A stretch of 16,282 bases of DNA from Clostridia bacterium (GCA_016296985.1 JAEDHM010000016.1:1-16282), one strand, 5' to 3'. Shown: positions 8,101 through 14,800, counted from the stretch's first letter. The notes: generated from the letters alone by a model not told the origin. A program made the numbers and translations.

Positions 8101-8287
8101 CTCTAGTTAAAATATGACCAATATGGGGTTTTCCATTGGCTGTAGGAGGACCGTCGTAAAAACTGAACTTTTCCTTTCCTTCGTTTTGTTGAACGCTTTT
8201 TTCGAAAATGCCGTTTTCTTTCCAAAATTTCAAAACTTCGGCTTCTCTTTCACAAAAATTCATTCCCGTGCTGACTTTATCGTACAT
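5174..8287 (-). CDS. ileS: Isoleucyl-tRNA synthetase (type 2)
   Basis: A 1037-residue class I aminoacyl-tRNA synthetase that charges tRNA-Ile. The HIGH motif is at 55-58 after YDGPPTANGKP, and KMSKH starts at K590. The central editing domain (about 190-390) follows WDTHGLPVELEVEKLLG. Zinc-type pairs CPRCG, CEKCG and PCECGG lie in the middle region. The YDGPP opening, GLPVELE, the KMSKHKGN form and the long C-terminus without the terminal zinc finger of E. coli IleRS mark it as the type 2 (eukaryote-like) form, a group often less sensitive to mupirocin. ATG at 8287 is chosen because GGAGAG sits about 7 nt upstream; the extra 21 residues of the longer frame would begin at 8350, at the -35 element. 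It heads a four-gene operon. No T-box fits in the short leader. Confidence 0.97.
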   Translation of the reverse strand: MYDKVSTGMNFCEREAEVLKFWKENGIFEKSVQQNEGKEKFSFYDGPPTANGKPHIGHILTRVMKDIIPRYRTMKGYHVLRKAGWDTHGLPVELEVEKLLGMDGKQDIEKYGIEPFVAKCKESVWKYKSEWEKMSDRVGYWADMENPYITYDDNYIESIWWAVKEIDKQGLLYKGHKIVPYCPRCGTALSSHEVAQGYKDVEEKSIFVKFRLQEQENTYFLAWTTTPWTLPSNVALCMNPDENYVKISVGDEYLILAEALVPSLFEEGSYTVVDIKKGKDYEFTPYLPLFSFYNGNDKAFFVTNDGYVTLTDGSGIVHIAPAFGEDDANVGKKYGLPFVQMVNERGRFVDEAGDLKGMFAKDADKPIIADLKARGLLFKEMMYNHSYPFCWRCDTPLLYYARSSWFVKMTAVRDRLVANNASVNWMPGTIGSGRMGNFLENVIDWGISRERYWGTPLPVWRCEKCGKIHVIGSREELCKLSGLEKAPELHRPYIDQVTFPCECGGTMIREKEVMDCWFDSGSMPFAQWHYPFENKEIFENDFPADFISEAVDQTRGWFYTLTALSTLLFNRSPFKNCIVLGHVCDKDGIKMSKHKGNVVDPWSVLDKQGADAVRWYFYTASAPWLPSRFSADNVSEAQRKFMGTMWNTYAFFVLYAEIDKYNPTEHSLDKCELSLMDKWVLSGLNTLVGYVDQCLAEYKITESSRAIQEYVDKVSNWYVRRCRERYWGSAMTKDKEAAYTTLHTVLVTLAKLLAPYTPFMAENIYRNLVCNFDKEAPISVHLTSFPEVESKYIDTKLEEEMDYVMKVVFLGRACRSKANIKNRQPLSAVLVKSTVSPSLKGITDIAAEELNVKEFKLIEKDDSFISYEIKPQLKTLGPRYGRVLNDIRNFLSTADAKAIVNAVKNGGIYTVELKGVKVELAETDLLINTKSQEGFVAESDGNMTVVLDCELSQELINEGIVREFVSKIQALRKESGYEVVDHIKLHVEGKQEILDLVTIDEVKDDVLCDEFLSENFNGIVKELDINGEKVVVTISKV

Positions 8288-8322
8288 AATAACTCTCCTG
8301 TACAGTTTCTCACTTTTATTAT

Positions 8323-8350
8323 AATATATATACAAAGTATATTTTGTCAA
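8323..8350 (-). promoter_or_regulatory. Promoter of the ileS operon
   Basis: On the minus strand, a perfect TTGACA (8350-8345) is followed after 16 bp by TATATT (8328-8323). The predicted start is near 8316, leaving a leader of about 30 nt before the ileS ATG. A TATAAT also occurs at 8323-8318, but its 21-bp spacing is too long. Bases 8351-8452, between this promoter and the divergent one, hold only AT-rich sequence and a small inverted repeat (8377-8393). Confidence 0.75.
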
Positions 8351-8452
8351 GAATTTTATAATATTTTAGCACCCAATGCCACATTATATGGCAAGATTAC
8401 CTTCAATATTTACTCAGTAGAACTCTACAAAACAATATTTTCTTGCAAATGC

Positions 8453-8481
8453 TTGTAAAATTACAATTTATGGTGTATAAT
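8453..8481 (+). promoter_or_regulatory. SigA-type promoter of the SRP RNA gene
   Basis: TTGTAA (8453-8458) and a perfect TATAAT (8476-8481) are separated by exactly 17 bp. Initiation at about 8488 places the first paired base of the SRP RNA (8489) at the transcript's 5' end. It fires away from the ileS promoter about 100 bp to the left. Confidence 0.85.
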
Positions 8482-8487
8482 TATACC

Positions 8488-8788
8488 GCTGTGCAAGGTG
8501 GGGAGCTAGCGGTGCCCTGTAACTCGCAATCCGCTATAGCGAGACTGACGGCTAACCGAGGCTGTATCTATGGGAGGCTGGCCTCGGCAAGGAGTGTTGA
8601 TATTAGGGTCTTGTGCAATCCGACTCTGCGAACCATGTCAGGGCTTGACCGCAGCAGCATTAAACAGTTCGTCGGGTGTGCCACAAGGTCGCTCTAAAGG
8701 AGCAACCTACCGAGTTACCGCTTCGGTAAATACAGTCGGAGAAAGCCGCACAGTACCACAAGGGCGAGCAAATGCTCGTCCTCTTTTT
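8488..8788 (+). ncRNA. ffs: Signal recognition particle RNA, large bacterial type with Alu domain
   Basis: The scaffold RNA of the signal recognition particle, which binds Ffh and delivers membrane and secreted proteins. Recognised from the Alu-domain block GGTGCCCTGTAAC (8511-8523) with the UGUAA motif, then the CAATCCGCTATAGC stretch (8528-8541), and the S domain around 8610-8690. CTGTGC at 8489-8494 pairs with GCACAG at 8748-8753, closing the long rod. In helix 8 the symmetric-loop strands are GUCAGG (8637-8642) and AGCAGC (8653-8658). The apical loop position reads UGAC (8646-8649), a URRC-type loop, not the commoner GGAA. Length (about 265 nt closed, about 300 with terminator) fits the Bacillus/Clostridium type, not the short E. 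coli 4.5S form. Its own promoter and terminator flank it. A NYN-domain gene starts 15 nt after the terminator. Confidence 0.95.
8762..8788 (+). terminator. Intrinsic terminator of the SRP RNA
   Basis: An 8-bp stem, GGGCGAGC (8762-8769) with GCTCGTCC (8774-8781) and one G-U pair, has a 4-nt loop and is followed by TCTTTTT (8782-8788). The ribosome binding site of the next gene begins 3 nt later (8791), so any read-through directly yields translatable mRNA. Confidence 0.85.
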
Positions 8789-8802
8789 ATAAGGAGAATA
8801 AA

Positions 8803-9648
8803 ATGACAGATAACGAAATCAAAATTGCGGTGTTAATTGATGCTGAAAATGCATCTCACAGATATCTAAAAGTTCTATTGGACGAACTTGCAAAGTATGG
8901 TACCGCAACCTATAAAAGAATATATGCCGATTGGACGGATCCAAAAAACAGCGGTTGGAAAAACTTGTTGTTAGAACACTCAATCCAACCCATTCAACAG
9001 TACAGCTATACAACGGGAAAAAATGCTTCCGACTCTGCGATGATTATTGATGCGATGGACATTTTATACGCAGGCAAAGTTAACGCTTTTTGTTTAGTTA
9101 GTTCGGATAGTGACTTTACAAAACTTGCTCAACGCTTGAGAGAGGCAGGAATGCTTGTAATCGGCATGGGTGAACAAAAAACGCCTTCTGCGTTTATAAA
9201 ATCTTGTGAAAGATTTATTTATCTCGAAGTATTAAAAAATCAAAACACTGATTCCGCTCAAACTATTGGCACAGCAAAAGATCAGCCCGCGCAAGATTTG
9301 AAAGAGCTTTCAATTACTATTGAAGCAATTTTAAAAGAAATTAGCGGAGACGATGGTTGGACCTATCTTTCACTTTTAGGACACAACTTGCAAAAGCGTG
9401 ATCCTGCTTTCGATACTCGTACTTACGGCCATGCCAAATTAAAAGATTTAGTTTTAGCAATAAGCAATATCGAAGAAAAAACCGTTACTACCGAAAAAGG
9501 AGCGGTTTCATACGTGAGAGTAAAACCTGAAAAACAACCCGCTCCTCAAGCCACAAAATCAACGACAACTAAAAAGTCTTCCAAAAATTCAAAAGGTAAG
9601 ACAAATTCTAAAAACGGAAAAGGCAAATCAACCGCAAAAAAGAAATAA
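8803..9648 (+). CDS. NYN-domain protein with C-terminal LOTUS/OST-HTH domain
   Basis: A 281-residue cytosolic protein. Residues 1-143 form a NYN (PIN-like, DUF88) domain with the expected acidic residues: D13 in LIDAEN, D77 in NASDSAMIIDAMD, and D102/D104 in SSDSDF. These would bind metal for RNA cleavage. Residues about 165-240 fit a LOTUS/OST-HTH module (AILKEISGDDGWTYLSLLGHNL) that binds RNA, joined by a 20-residue linker. The last 40 residues are a lysine/serine/threonine-rich tail that could bind nucleic acid without sequence preference. The architecture is widespread in bacteria, but the RNA target is unknown. AAGGAG at 8791-8796, 6 nt before ATG, sets the start. No separate promoter is visible between the SRP RNA terminator and the gene, so it is probably fed by SRP RNA read-through. 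Its stop codon directly abuts that of the converging SPOR gene. Confidence 0.88.
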   Translation: MTDNEIKIAVLIDAENASHRYLKVLLDELAKYGTATYKRIYADWTDPKNSGWKNLLLEHSIQPIQQYSYTTGKNASDSAMIIDAMDILYAGKVNAFCLVSSDSDFTKLAQRLREAGMLVIGMGEQKTPSAFIKSCERFIYLEVLKNQNTDSAQTIGTAKDQPAQDLKELSITIEAILKEISGDDGWTYLSLLGHNLQKRDPAFDTRTYGHAKLKDLVLAISNIEEKTVTTEKGAVSYVRVKPEKQPAPQATKSTTTKKSSKNSKGKTNSKNGKGKSTAKKK

Positions 9649-10497
9649 TTACAAGTTTACAATCACGAGATAGCTATATCTTATATCGGCAAGTAATGAA
9701 GGTCGTTCTAATTTTTCATTTAAAAGGTTATTTAAAAGTTCGAGCGCCGTCGTCAATTTTGCACAATAAGACAACGTTTTATCATTACTATCTTGCTTAT
9801 AGTTGTCGATATAGTCCTCAATTTGCAACTTAAAATCATCTCGGGCGATTTTGATGCGAGCAATTGCTTCCTCTTTTGTGATCTCGCCCAAATCCAATTT
9901 TGTCGAAATATCATACAATGTTTCAAAAAGGCTTTCTTTAAATGAGAAGGTCTTTTTTGCACTATCACGGATTTTAATAGAAAAATCCTTTTCCGAGGGC
10001 GGTGTGATTTTGATTTCTACAACCTTTGCCGTGTTTATATTAGCAATTTTGCTTGCGTCTTCTTCACTTTTATACGCCGATGCTAAAACCTTGTAAACTC
10101 CGTCAAACAATATATACCCTCCCCCACCAGAACTTCTAATAGCCATTGCCGAATTTCTTGCTGCTTCTAAATTTTCAAAGGTTCCAAAGGATACGGCATA
10201 CAATGAAAAACCTTTTGTTTCGCTTTTGGAAAAACTTTTAATTTCATTAACAATTCCAATAGGAGAGAAATATTCAACGGATAAAAACAACAAGGCTACA
10301 CTTATACAAAGTACACAAATTACCGTCAAATATTTGTGCTTAAAGTCTTGTTTTATTTTCTCCTTTTTCTCTATTTTTCGTGTATCTTCTACGTGTGATT
10401 TCCCTTCATCACCTAGGTGAGAATAAGTTTCATCTTTCTCTTTACTTTCCCTCTCTTTTTTATATTTCCCAAAATAAAAGTCGCTATAATCTTCCAT
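9649..10497 (-). CDS. Single-pass membrane protein with SPOR-like domain
   Basis: A 282-residue protein with a charged 55-residue cytosolic N-terminus, one membrane helix at about 57-77, and the rest probably outside. Residues about 97-165 (SLYAVSFGTFENLEAARNSA, then GGYILFDGVYKVLASAYKSEEDA) have the repeat of a SPOR domain, which binds glycan strands lacking stem peptides at division septa. The C-terminal 115 residues look helical and match nothing recognised. A role in division, sporulation or wall remodelling is inferred. It lies 41 nt after sfsA and ends the dnaG-sigA operon. No clear ribosome binding site precedes the ATG, so the start is less certain. The stop is back-to-back with that of the NYN gene and no terminator is visible. 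Confidence 0.8.
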   Translation of the reverse strand: MEDYSDFYFGKYKKERESKEKDETYSHLGDEGKSHVEDTRKIEKKEKIKQDFKHKYLTVICVLCISVALLFLSVEYFSPIGIVNEIKSFSKSETKGFSLYAVSFGTFENLEAARNSAMAIRSSGGGGYILFDGVYKVLASAYKSEEDASKIANINTAKVVEIKITPPSEKDFSIKIRDSAKKTFSFKESLFETLYDISTKLDLGEITKEEAIARIKIARDDFKLQIEDYIDNYKQDSNDKTLSYCAKLTTALELLNNLLNEKLERPSLLADIRYSYLVIVNL

Positions 10498-10538
10498 AAA
10501 TGAAATTTATGTTATGCGACTCTTTAATATGTATAAGT

Positions 10539-11246
10539 TTATCTATTTAATATTTTGGGAATTCTATTTGAAATTTTCAAAGTGTCGCTTGAGACTTCAC
10601 ATTCAAAAACGCAAATATTCACCTTATTTTCCTCGGCATGTTCAAGGGCTTTCCCAAATTCAGGTACTCCCTTATAGTTTGGAGTAAAATACTTACACCC
10701 GGTCATTTGTACGACAAATATAACTGTTGACGAATATCCTTGACGATATGCATTTTCAAGTCCGCGCAAATGTTTTATTCCTCTTGTCGTAGGAGCATCG
10801 GGAAACATTGCAACGCCGTCTTCCTCAAGCGTAACTCCTTTTACTTCAATAAATCCTTCTTTGCCATTTTCGTCTTTTACGTAAAAATCAAATCTTGAAT
10901 CTTCAAATACAACTTCAGGTTTTACGAAAATGATTTTCCCCATGTCGGGTACGTACGCTTCACTTCCTAACAAAATTTCACCCACAACTTTATTGGGAGC
11001 CGAACTGTCCATATTAACCAAAACGTCCCCTTTATATACGGATATTAGAGAATAATTGTACTTCCGGTATTGAGCCTGTTGTGAAAAATCCTGCAAAAAA
11101 ACGGTAGCGCCGGGAATCAAAAGTTCTCGGCATCTACCGGTATTTTTAACGTGTACGAATATTTCTTTTCCATCAAGCAATACCTTCGCTACAAATCTAT
11201 TAGGTCGTGATAGGAAGGTCGCTTTTACTATATTTGAGTATTGCAC
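10539..11246 (-). CDS. sfsA: SfsA family protein (sugar fermentation stimulation protein homologue)
   Basis: A 235-residue protein of full family length. The N-terminal OB-like part carries RPNRFVAKV (about 14-22) and HVKNTGRCREL (32-42). The C-terminal restriction-endonuclease-like part carries SRFDFYV, then FIEVKGVTLEEDGVAMFPDAPTTRG with the acidic and lysine residues typical of the fold. In E. coli SfsA was linked to maltose gene expression; DNA binding or nuclease activity has been proposed, but the true role is unsettled. The start codon is GTG (11246-11244), chosen because the following QYSNIVKATFLSRPNRF matches the usual family opening. It overlaps the end of the MutT gene by 19 nt. 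Translational coupling is likely, as no strong ribosome site is seen. Confidence 0.93.
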   Translation of the reverse strand: MQYSNIVKATFLSRPNRFVAKVLLDGKEIFVHVKNTGRCRELLIPGATVFLQDFSQQAQYRKYNYSLISVYKGDVLVNMDSSAPNKVVGEILLGSEAYVPDMGKIIFVKPEVVFEDSRFDFYVKDENGKEGFIEVKGVTLEEDGVAMFPDAPTTRGIKHLRGLENAYRQGYSSTVIFVVQMTGCKYFTPNYKGVPEFGKALEHAEENKVNICVFECEVSSDTLKISNRIPKILNR

Positions 11247-11617
11247 TTGATCTTTTCTAGTATTTCTTTATCTGCAGGGCAAAATTGATATTCGTCGATT
11301 TCCGAAGGTTTAATCCACCGCAAATCTTCATGCTCTAACAAAATCGGTTCGCCCGACGTAATAACTGCGTTAAACAGCGTAAGAGAAATTGTAATATCTG
11401 GATAGACGTGTTTCACTTCGGTGAAAATGTCAAGAGGTTTTATTTCAATGGCAAGTTCTTCACGACATTCGCGGATAAGGGCATTTTCAAAACTTTCTCC
11501 TTCTTCTACCTTACCTCCGACAAACTCCCACATCAAGCCACGTGCCTTATGTGAAGGACGTTGACAAATCATAAATTTGTCCCCTTGCCAGATAAGGGCA
11601 GCAACTACGTTAGTCAT
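11228..11617 (-). CDS. MutT-type NUDIX hydrolase (8-oxo-dGTP diphosphatase-like)
   Basis: A 129-residue NUDIX protein with the size and layout of MutT, which removes oxidised guanine nucleotides from the pool. The box runs G35-x5-E41-x7-R49 E50 CREE LAI; the late glycine is an alanine (A56), a change seen in active MutT relatives. The opening MTNVVAALIWQGDKFMICQRP and the GLMWEFVGGKVEEGES stretch are typical. The closing WIKPSEIDEYQFCPADKEIL resembles the C-terminal helix of MutT. It overlaps the preceding zinc-ribbon gene by 8 nt (ATGACTAA) and the following sfsA by 19 nt, so translation is probably coupled throughout. The oxidised-dGTP substrate is inferred from overall likeness only. Confidence 0.88.
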   Translation of the reverse strand: MTNVVAALIWQGDKFMICQRPSHKARGLMWEFVGGKVEEGESFENALIRECREELAIEIKPLDIFTEVKHVYPDITISLTLFNAVITSGEPILLEHEDLRWIKPSEIDEYQFCPADKEILEKIKCNTQI

Positions 11618-12317
11618 TTTGATGCTTGTAAATCAAACGACCACAGTGAGGACAATCGATTATCTCATTGTCATCCATCTTTTGCAAAAGGCCATAAGGA
11701 ATATCGTTGAAACAACCACCACAGTTTGTACCCTGAAGAGGTACGACAAGCGCACCTTTTTGACTTTGTCTCATTCTCTTATAGAAACTTACGAACCTTT
11801 CCTCGATTTGAGACTCTAAGTCTTTCATCTTTGCCTTAATTTCTGCGATTCTTTTTTTCGCTTCGCTCAAATCACGCATATAAGTTCCTTCAATTTCTTT
11901 ACCCTGTCTTCTTGCTTCGTTCCTTGTTGCAAGGGCTTTTTCGTATTGTGTACGAACTTCAGCAATGCGTTGAGACATAGCGCCAATTTCCTTAGATAAT
12001 TGATTTATCTTTGCAGAAAGCTGTTCAGCCTTTCTAATAAAAAACTCAGCAGCAGTAGTATCATTTATTTCATCCATTGAATTTTCAGACTCGGATAAAT
12101 CTTGCGCCAAAATAGTATATTGCTCAATAAGGCTATTCATGGTATTCGTCATTTCTTCAGCCTCATTGTTGATGCGTTCGATGTTTTTAGTTGCATTTTG
12201 CAAATCCTTAACGCATTTATTGTAAATTTGGCAAACTTTTCCAGAAGCAAAATCACTTTCAATTTTGATTCTTTCTAAATCCAATTTTTGATACTCTAAC
12301 AAAACTTCAATCTTCAT
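11610..12317 (-). CDS. Coiled-coil protein with C4 zinc ribbon (zf-RING_7, CdsZ type)
   Basis: A 235-residue protein, almost wholly helical from 5 to 185 with heptad-like coiled-coil character. It ends in a C4 zinc ribbon: C199-x2-C202 and C222-x2-C225 in CPHCGRLIY. This is the widespread family often found next to nif3 and trmK in Firmicutes and Actinobacteria. Members have been connected with nucleic-acid or ribosome-related binding, but no agreed activity is known. GGAG lies about 7 nt before the ATG, and the Nif3 stop is 2 nt away. The 3' end overlaps mutT by 8 nt. Unusually well conserved context, rather than motif chemistry, is the main hint at a shared function with Nif3. Confidence 0.88.
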   Translation of the reverse strand: MKIEVLLEYQKLDLERIKIESDFASGKVCQIYNKCVKDLQNATKNIERINNEAEEMTNTMNSLIEQYTILAQDLSESENSMDEINDTTAAEFFIRKAEQLSAKINQLSKEIGAMSQRIAEVRTQYEKALATRNEARRQGKEIEGTYMRDLSEAKKRIAEIKAKMKDLESQIEERFVSFYKRMRQSQKGALVVPLQGTNCGGCFNDIPYGLLQKMDDNEIIDCPHCGRLIYKHQND

Positions 12318-12319
12318 AT

Positions 12320-13105
12320 TTACTCCTTGATTTTCTTAAAAGGATTTTCTTCAGCCTCTGCTTTTAAAACAGGAATGCAAAGATTATACTCTTCCTTTTT
12401 AAGTAAGTCATATATAATATTAACAAAAATTCTCTCACTAGTAAAGTGTCCTACGTCAATTATTTTGCATTGCAAAGCAACTGCGTTTATTGCAATATGA
12501 TGTTTTACCTCTCCGGTGATGAAAGTCAATCCCTCTTTTGCGACCATTTGCAAGGTTCTTTCATCTGCGCCTGAACCACCTATAACGTAACAATCTTCAA
12601 CGATATCATCAGGGTTACCTATAAATTTTACGTTGTCATCATTGATTAATTTTGAAACCTTTTTCGCAAACTCATTAAGGGTTTGTTTTTCAACGGTAAA
12701 TTTACGACCAATATCTCCCTCGTAAGTTACTTGGATATCCGTACCTTCGAAAAGTTTTGCTAAAGAATCGTTAATTCCACCTTCACATTTGTCTAGGTTT
12801 GTATGTAATGAAATAACGTTTACACCTTTTCTTAAAGCGTAAGCAACTACCTCGGGGGAATACATACCACACTCGTCGTTAAACTTTTTAGCATCACGAA
12901 TTATTATGGGGTGATGACTTACAATCAGATTGCAATTTTTAGTGACAGCCTCGTCAATGACGGATTTCGTAGCGTCCACACAAAGCAAAATCCCTGTTAC
13001 GTTTTCTTGAGAAAAACCTGCTAATAATCCAACGTTATCCCAAGGCTCTGCTATATAAGAAGGCGCAAAGTCCAGCAATATTTTTTCTATCTCATATACT
13101 TTCAT
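12320..13105 (-). CDS. Nif3-like dinuclear metal-centre protein (YqfO/DUF34 family)
   Basis: A 261-residue protein of the Nif3/DUF34 family, toroidal hexamers with a two-metal site. Visible ligands are H64/H65 in SHHPIII, HTNLD (101-105), and the late GHFTSER block. The short length indicates the form without the central PII-like insertion of Bacillus YqfO. The family is often mislabelled GTP cyclohydrolase I type 2, and the real activity is not settled. ATG at 13105 is preferred over an upstream one at 13165 because GGAGG lies about 9 nt before it and MKVYEIEKILLDFAP is the usual opening. It overlaps the end of trmK by 14 nt, the standard arrangement in this phylum. Confidence 0.93.
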   Translation of the reverse strand: MKVYEIEKILLDFAPSYIAEPWDNVGLLAGFSQENVTGILLCVDATKSVIDEAVTKNCNLIVSHHPIIIRDAKKFNDECGMYSPEVVAYALRKGVNVISLHTNLDKCEGGINDSLAKLFEGTDIQVTYEGDIGRKFTVEKQTLNEFAKKVSKLINDDNVKFIGNPDDIVEDCYVIGGSGADERTLQMVAKEGLTFITGEVKHHIAINAVALQCKIIDVGHFTSERIFVNIIYDLLKKEEYNLCIPVLKAEAEENPFKKIKE

Positions 13106-13739
13106 TGTAAATTTCCTCCAATTCGGCAAGCTCTGATTCAAAGCGAAGTTTGTTTGCCGGCTCAACTTCGATTAAAGATAAAATTTGAGCCTTTCTTTTT
13201 GCGTAATACTCTAAAAATACTTTCAAGCCAACGTTATCCTCTCCAATGTATAGACGAGCATTGTTCCACTTGTTCGATATTCTACAAGTAATTAGATTGT
13301 AGAATTTTCCAGATTCTTTAATCAAAAAATCTTTATCTATACCAATATCTCTGCTTTTTAGATATACACGAAGTTCGTGGGATTTAGTGTGAGGCAAAAA
13401 GATATAATTGTCAAAAGTGCATGGAGCGTTTTCTAAAATGTTGATCATTTCCAAACCGCCCATTCCGGCGATAACTACGGTTTCTACCTCGCCTTCTTTC
13501 AAAACAGACAATCCGTCTCCACAGCGAGTAATAAGTTCGACGCCCGAAATTTCCGCAAGTAACTTTGCTTTATTCAAGGAGTTTTCGCTGATATCAGTTG
13601 CAATCGCCTTTGAAACAATACCCTCTTGTAAAGCAAAAACAGGCAATTTGCCGTGATCAGTTCCGATGTCGGCAAAACTGTCTGTATCCGCTAAAAGTTC
13701 CGCAATGGCGGAAAGACGTGGAGAAAGCGTTAATCTCAT
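13092..13739 (-). CDS. trmK: tRNA (adenine(22)-N1)-methyltransferase
   Basis: A 215-residue Rossmann methyltransferase of the TrmK family, which methylates N1 of A22 in the D-loop of certain bacterial tRNAs. The SAM-binding motif FADIGTDHGKLP lies at 22-33, the strand-2 region at DISENSLNKAKLL (49-61), then CGDGLSVL (73-80) and VIAGMGGLEMINIL (89-102). A C-terminal helical pair (about 165-213) completes the family's usual length. The start overlaps the sigA stop as ATGA, and its own end overlaps nif3. In Bacillus and relatives the same sigA-trmK-nif3 order is kept. Confidence 0.95.
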   Translation of the reverse strand: MRLTLSPRLSAIAELLADTDSFADIGTDHGKLPVFALQEGIVSKAIATDISENSLNKAKLLAEISGVELITRCGDGLSVLKEGEVETVVIAGMGGLEMINILENAPCTFDNYIFLPHTKSHELRVYLKSRDIGIDKDFLIKESGKFYNLITCRISNKWNNARLYIGEDNVGLKVFLEYYAKRKAQILSLIEVEPANKLRFESELAELEEIYNESI

Positions 13740-14800
13740 TTATCCACAAATCCTTTAAGTTTTTCTTTACGTTTGGGATGACGAAGTTTTCTCAATGCTT
13801 TGGCTTCAATTTGACGTATACGTTCTCTTGTTACGCCAAAAGCTTGTCCAACTTCTTCAAGTGTTCTTGCCCTGTTATCATCAAGACCGTATCTCATTCT
13901 AATAACTCTCTCTTCACGGGGAGTTAAAGTAGAAAGGATCTTCATCAATTGATCCTTGATCATTGATTGTTCAGCCTTGTCGGCAGGTTGCGCTGCAGTA
14001 GTATCTTCAATGAAATCACCAAGATGGCTATCTTCCTCTTCACCGATAGGAGTTTCAAGGGAAACGGGATCTTGAGCGGTACGTTGAATTTCCCTGATTT
14101 TCTCGGGAGTCATACCCATTTCTTTTGCAATTTCCTCAGCGGTGGGATCACGTCCCAAAATCTGAGTAAGATAACGAGTAGCACGCGCAGTCTTGTTGAT
14201 AGTCTCGACCATATGTACAGGCAAACGAATAGTTCTTGCTTGGTCGGCAATTGCTCTTGTAATAGCTTGTCTTATCCACCACGTTGCATAAGTTGAAAAC
14301 TTAAATCCTTTGGTGTAATCAAACTTTTCAACGGCTTTCATCAAGCCCAAATTACCTTCTTGAATCAAATCCAAAAAAGCCATTCCCCTTCCAACGTATT
14401 TTTTTGCGATGCTAACAACAAGGCGCAAGTTTGCCTCGGAAAGTCTACGCTTAGCCTCGGCATCACCTTCGGACATAGCTTTTGCCAATGCACGCTCTTC
14501 TTCAACGCTTAACAAGGCGTAACTGCCAATATCACGCAAATACAGTTTTACAGCGTCATCTACGTTTACTTCGGTCAAAATCTTATCCATATTGCTGTCC
14601 TTTTCAGAAACAGCGGATACGATTTCAATACCTTCGGCGGCAATCGCTTGATATACGGCCTCAATATCTTCGGCAGTAACGTCAATTTTCTCAAGCTTTG
14701 CGACGATCTCCTCTTCAGGTATTGTTCCTTTTACTTTACCTTGAGCAATTAGTTTTTCTATTTGCGCTTTAAGTAAAAGATCTTTTTCGTTATTTTCCAT
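13736..14800 (-). CDS. rpoD: Primary RNA polymerase sigma factor, SigA/RpoD
   Basis: A 354-residue housekeeping sigma-70 factor. It has a shortened region 1.1 (about 1-75), as usual in Firmicutes. Region 1.2 starts with DAVKLYLRDIG (82-92). Region 2 spans about 122-185, with the -10-recognition helix ending in YATWWIRQAITRAI. Region 3 covers about 190-260. Region 4 ends with the -35-binding helix-turn-helix TLEEVGQAFGVTRERIRQIEAKALRKLRHP (313-342). No group-specific oddity or missing residue was noticed. GGAGGTG lies about 10 nt upstream of ATG 14800. It follows dnaG by 23 nt, the classical macromolecular-synthesis order without rpsU in this window, and is coupled to trmK by a 4-nt overlap. 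Confidence 0.97.
   Translation of the reverse strand: MENNEKDLLLKAQIEKLIAQGKVKGTIPEEEIVAKLEKIDVTAEDIEAVYQAIAAEGIEIVSAVSEKDSNMDKILTEVNVDDAVKLYLRDIGSYALLSVEEERALAKAMSEGDAEAKRRLSEANLRLVVSIAKKYVGRGMAFLDLIQEGNLGLMKAVEKFDYTKGFKFSTYATWWIRQAITRAIADQARTIRLPVHMVETINKTARATRYLTQILGRDPTAEEIAKEMGMTPEKIREIQRTAQDPVSLETPIGEEEDSHLGDFIEDTTAAQPADKAEQSMIKDQLMKILSTLTPREERVIRMRYGLDDNRARTLEEVGQAFGVTRERIRQIEAKALRKLRHPKRKEKLKGFVDK

Noticed and set aside
8377..8393. Short inverted repeat TGCCA-N7-TGGCA between the divergent promoters
   Set aside because: Only 5 bp per arm, not overlapping either promoter and with no T-tract; too weak to call an operator.
8443..8806. Plus-strand open frames of 84 and 78 codons
   Set aside because: They lie over the SRP RNA, whose conserved sequence and structure explain the region.
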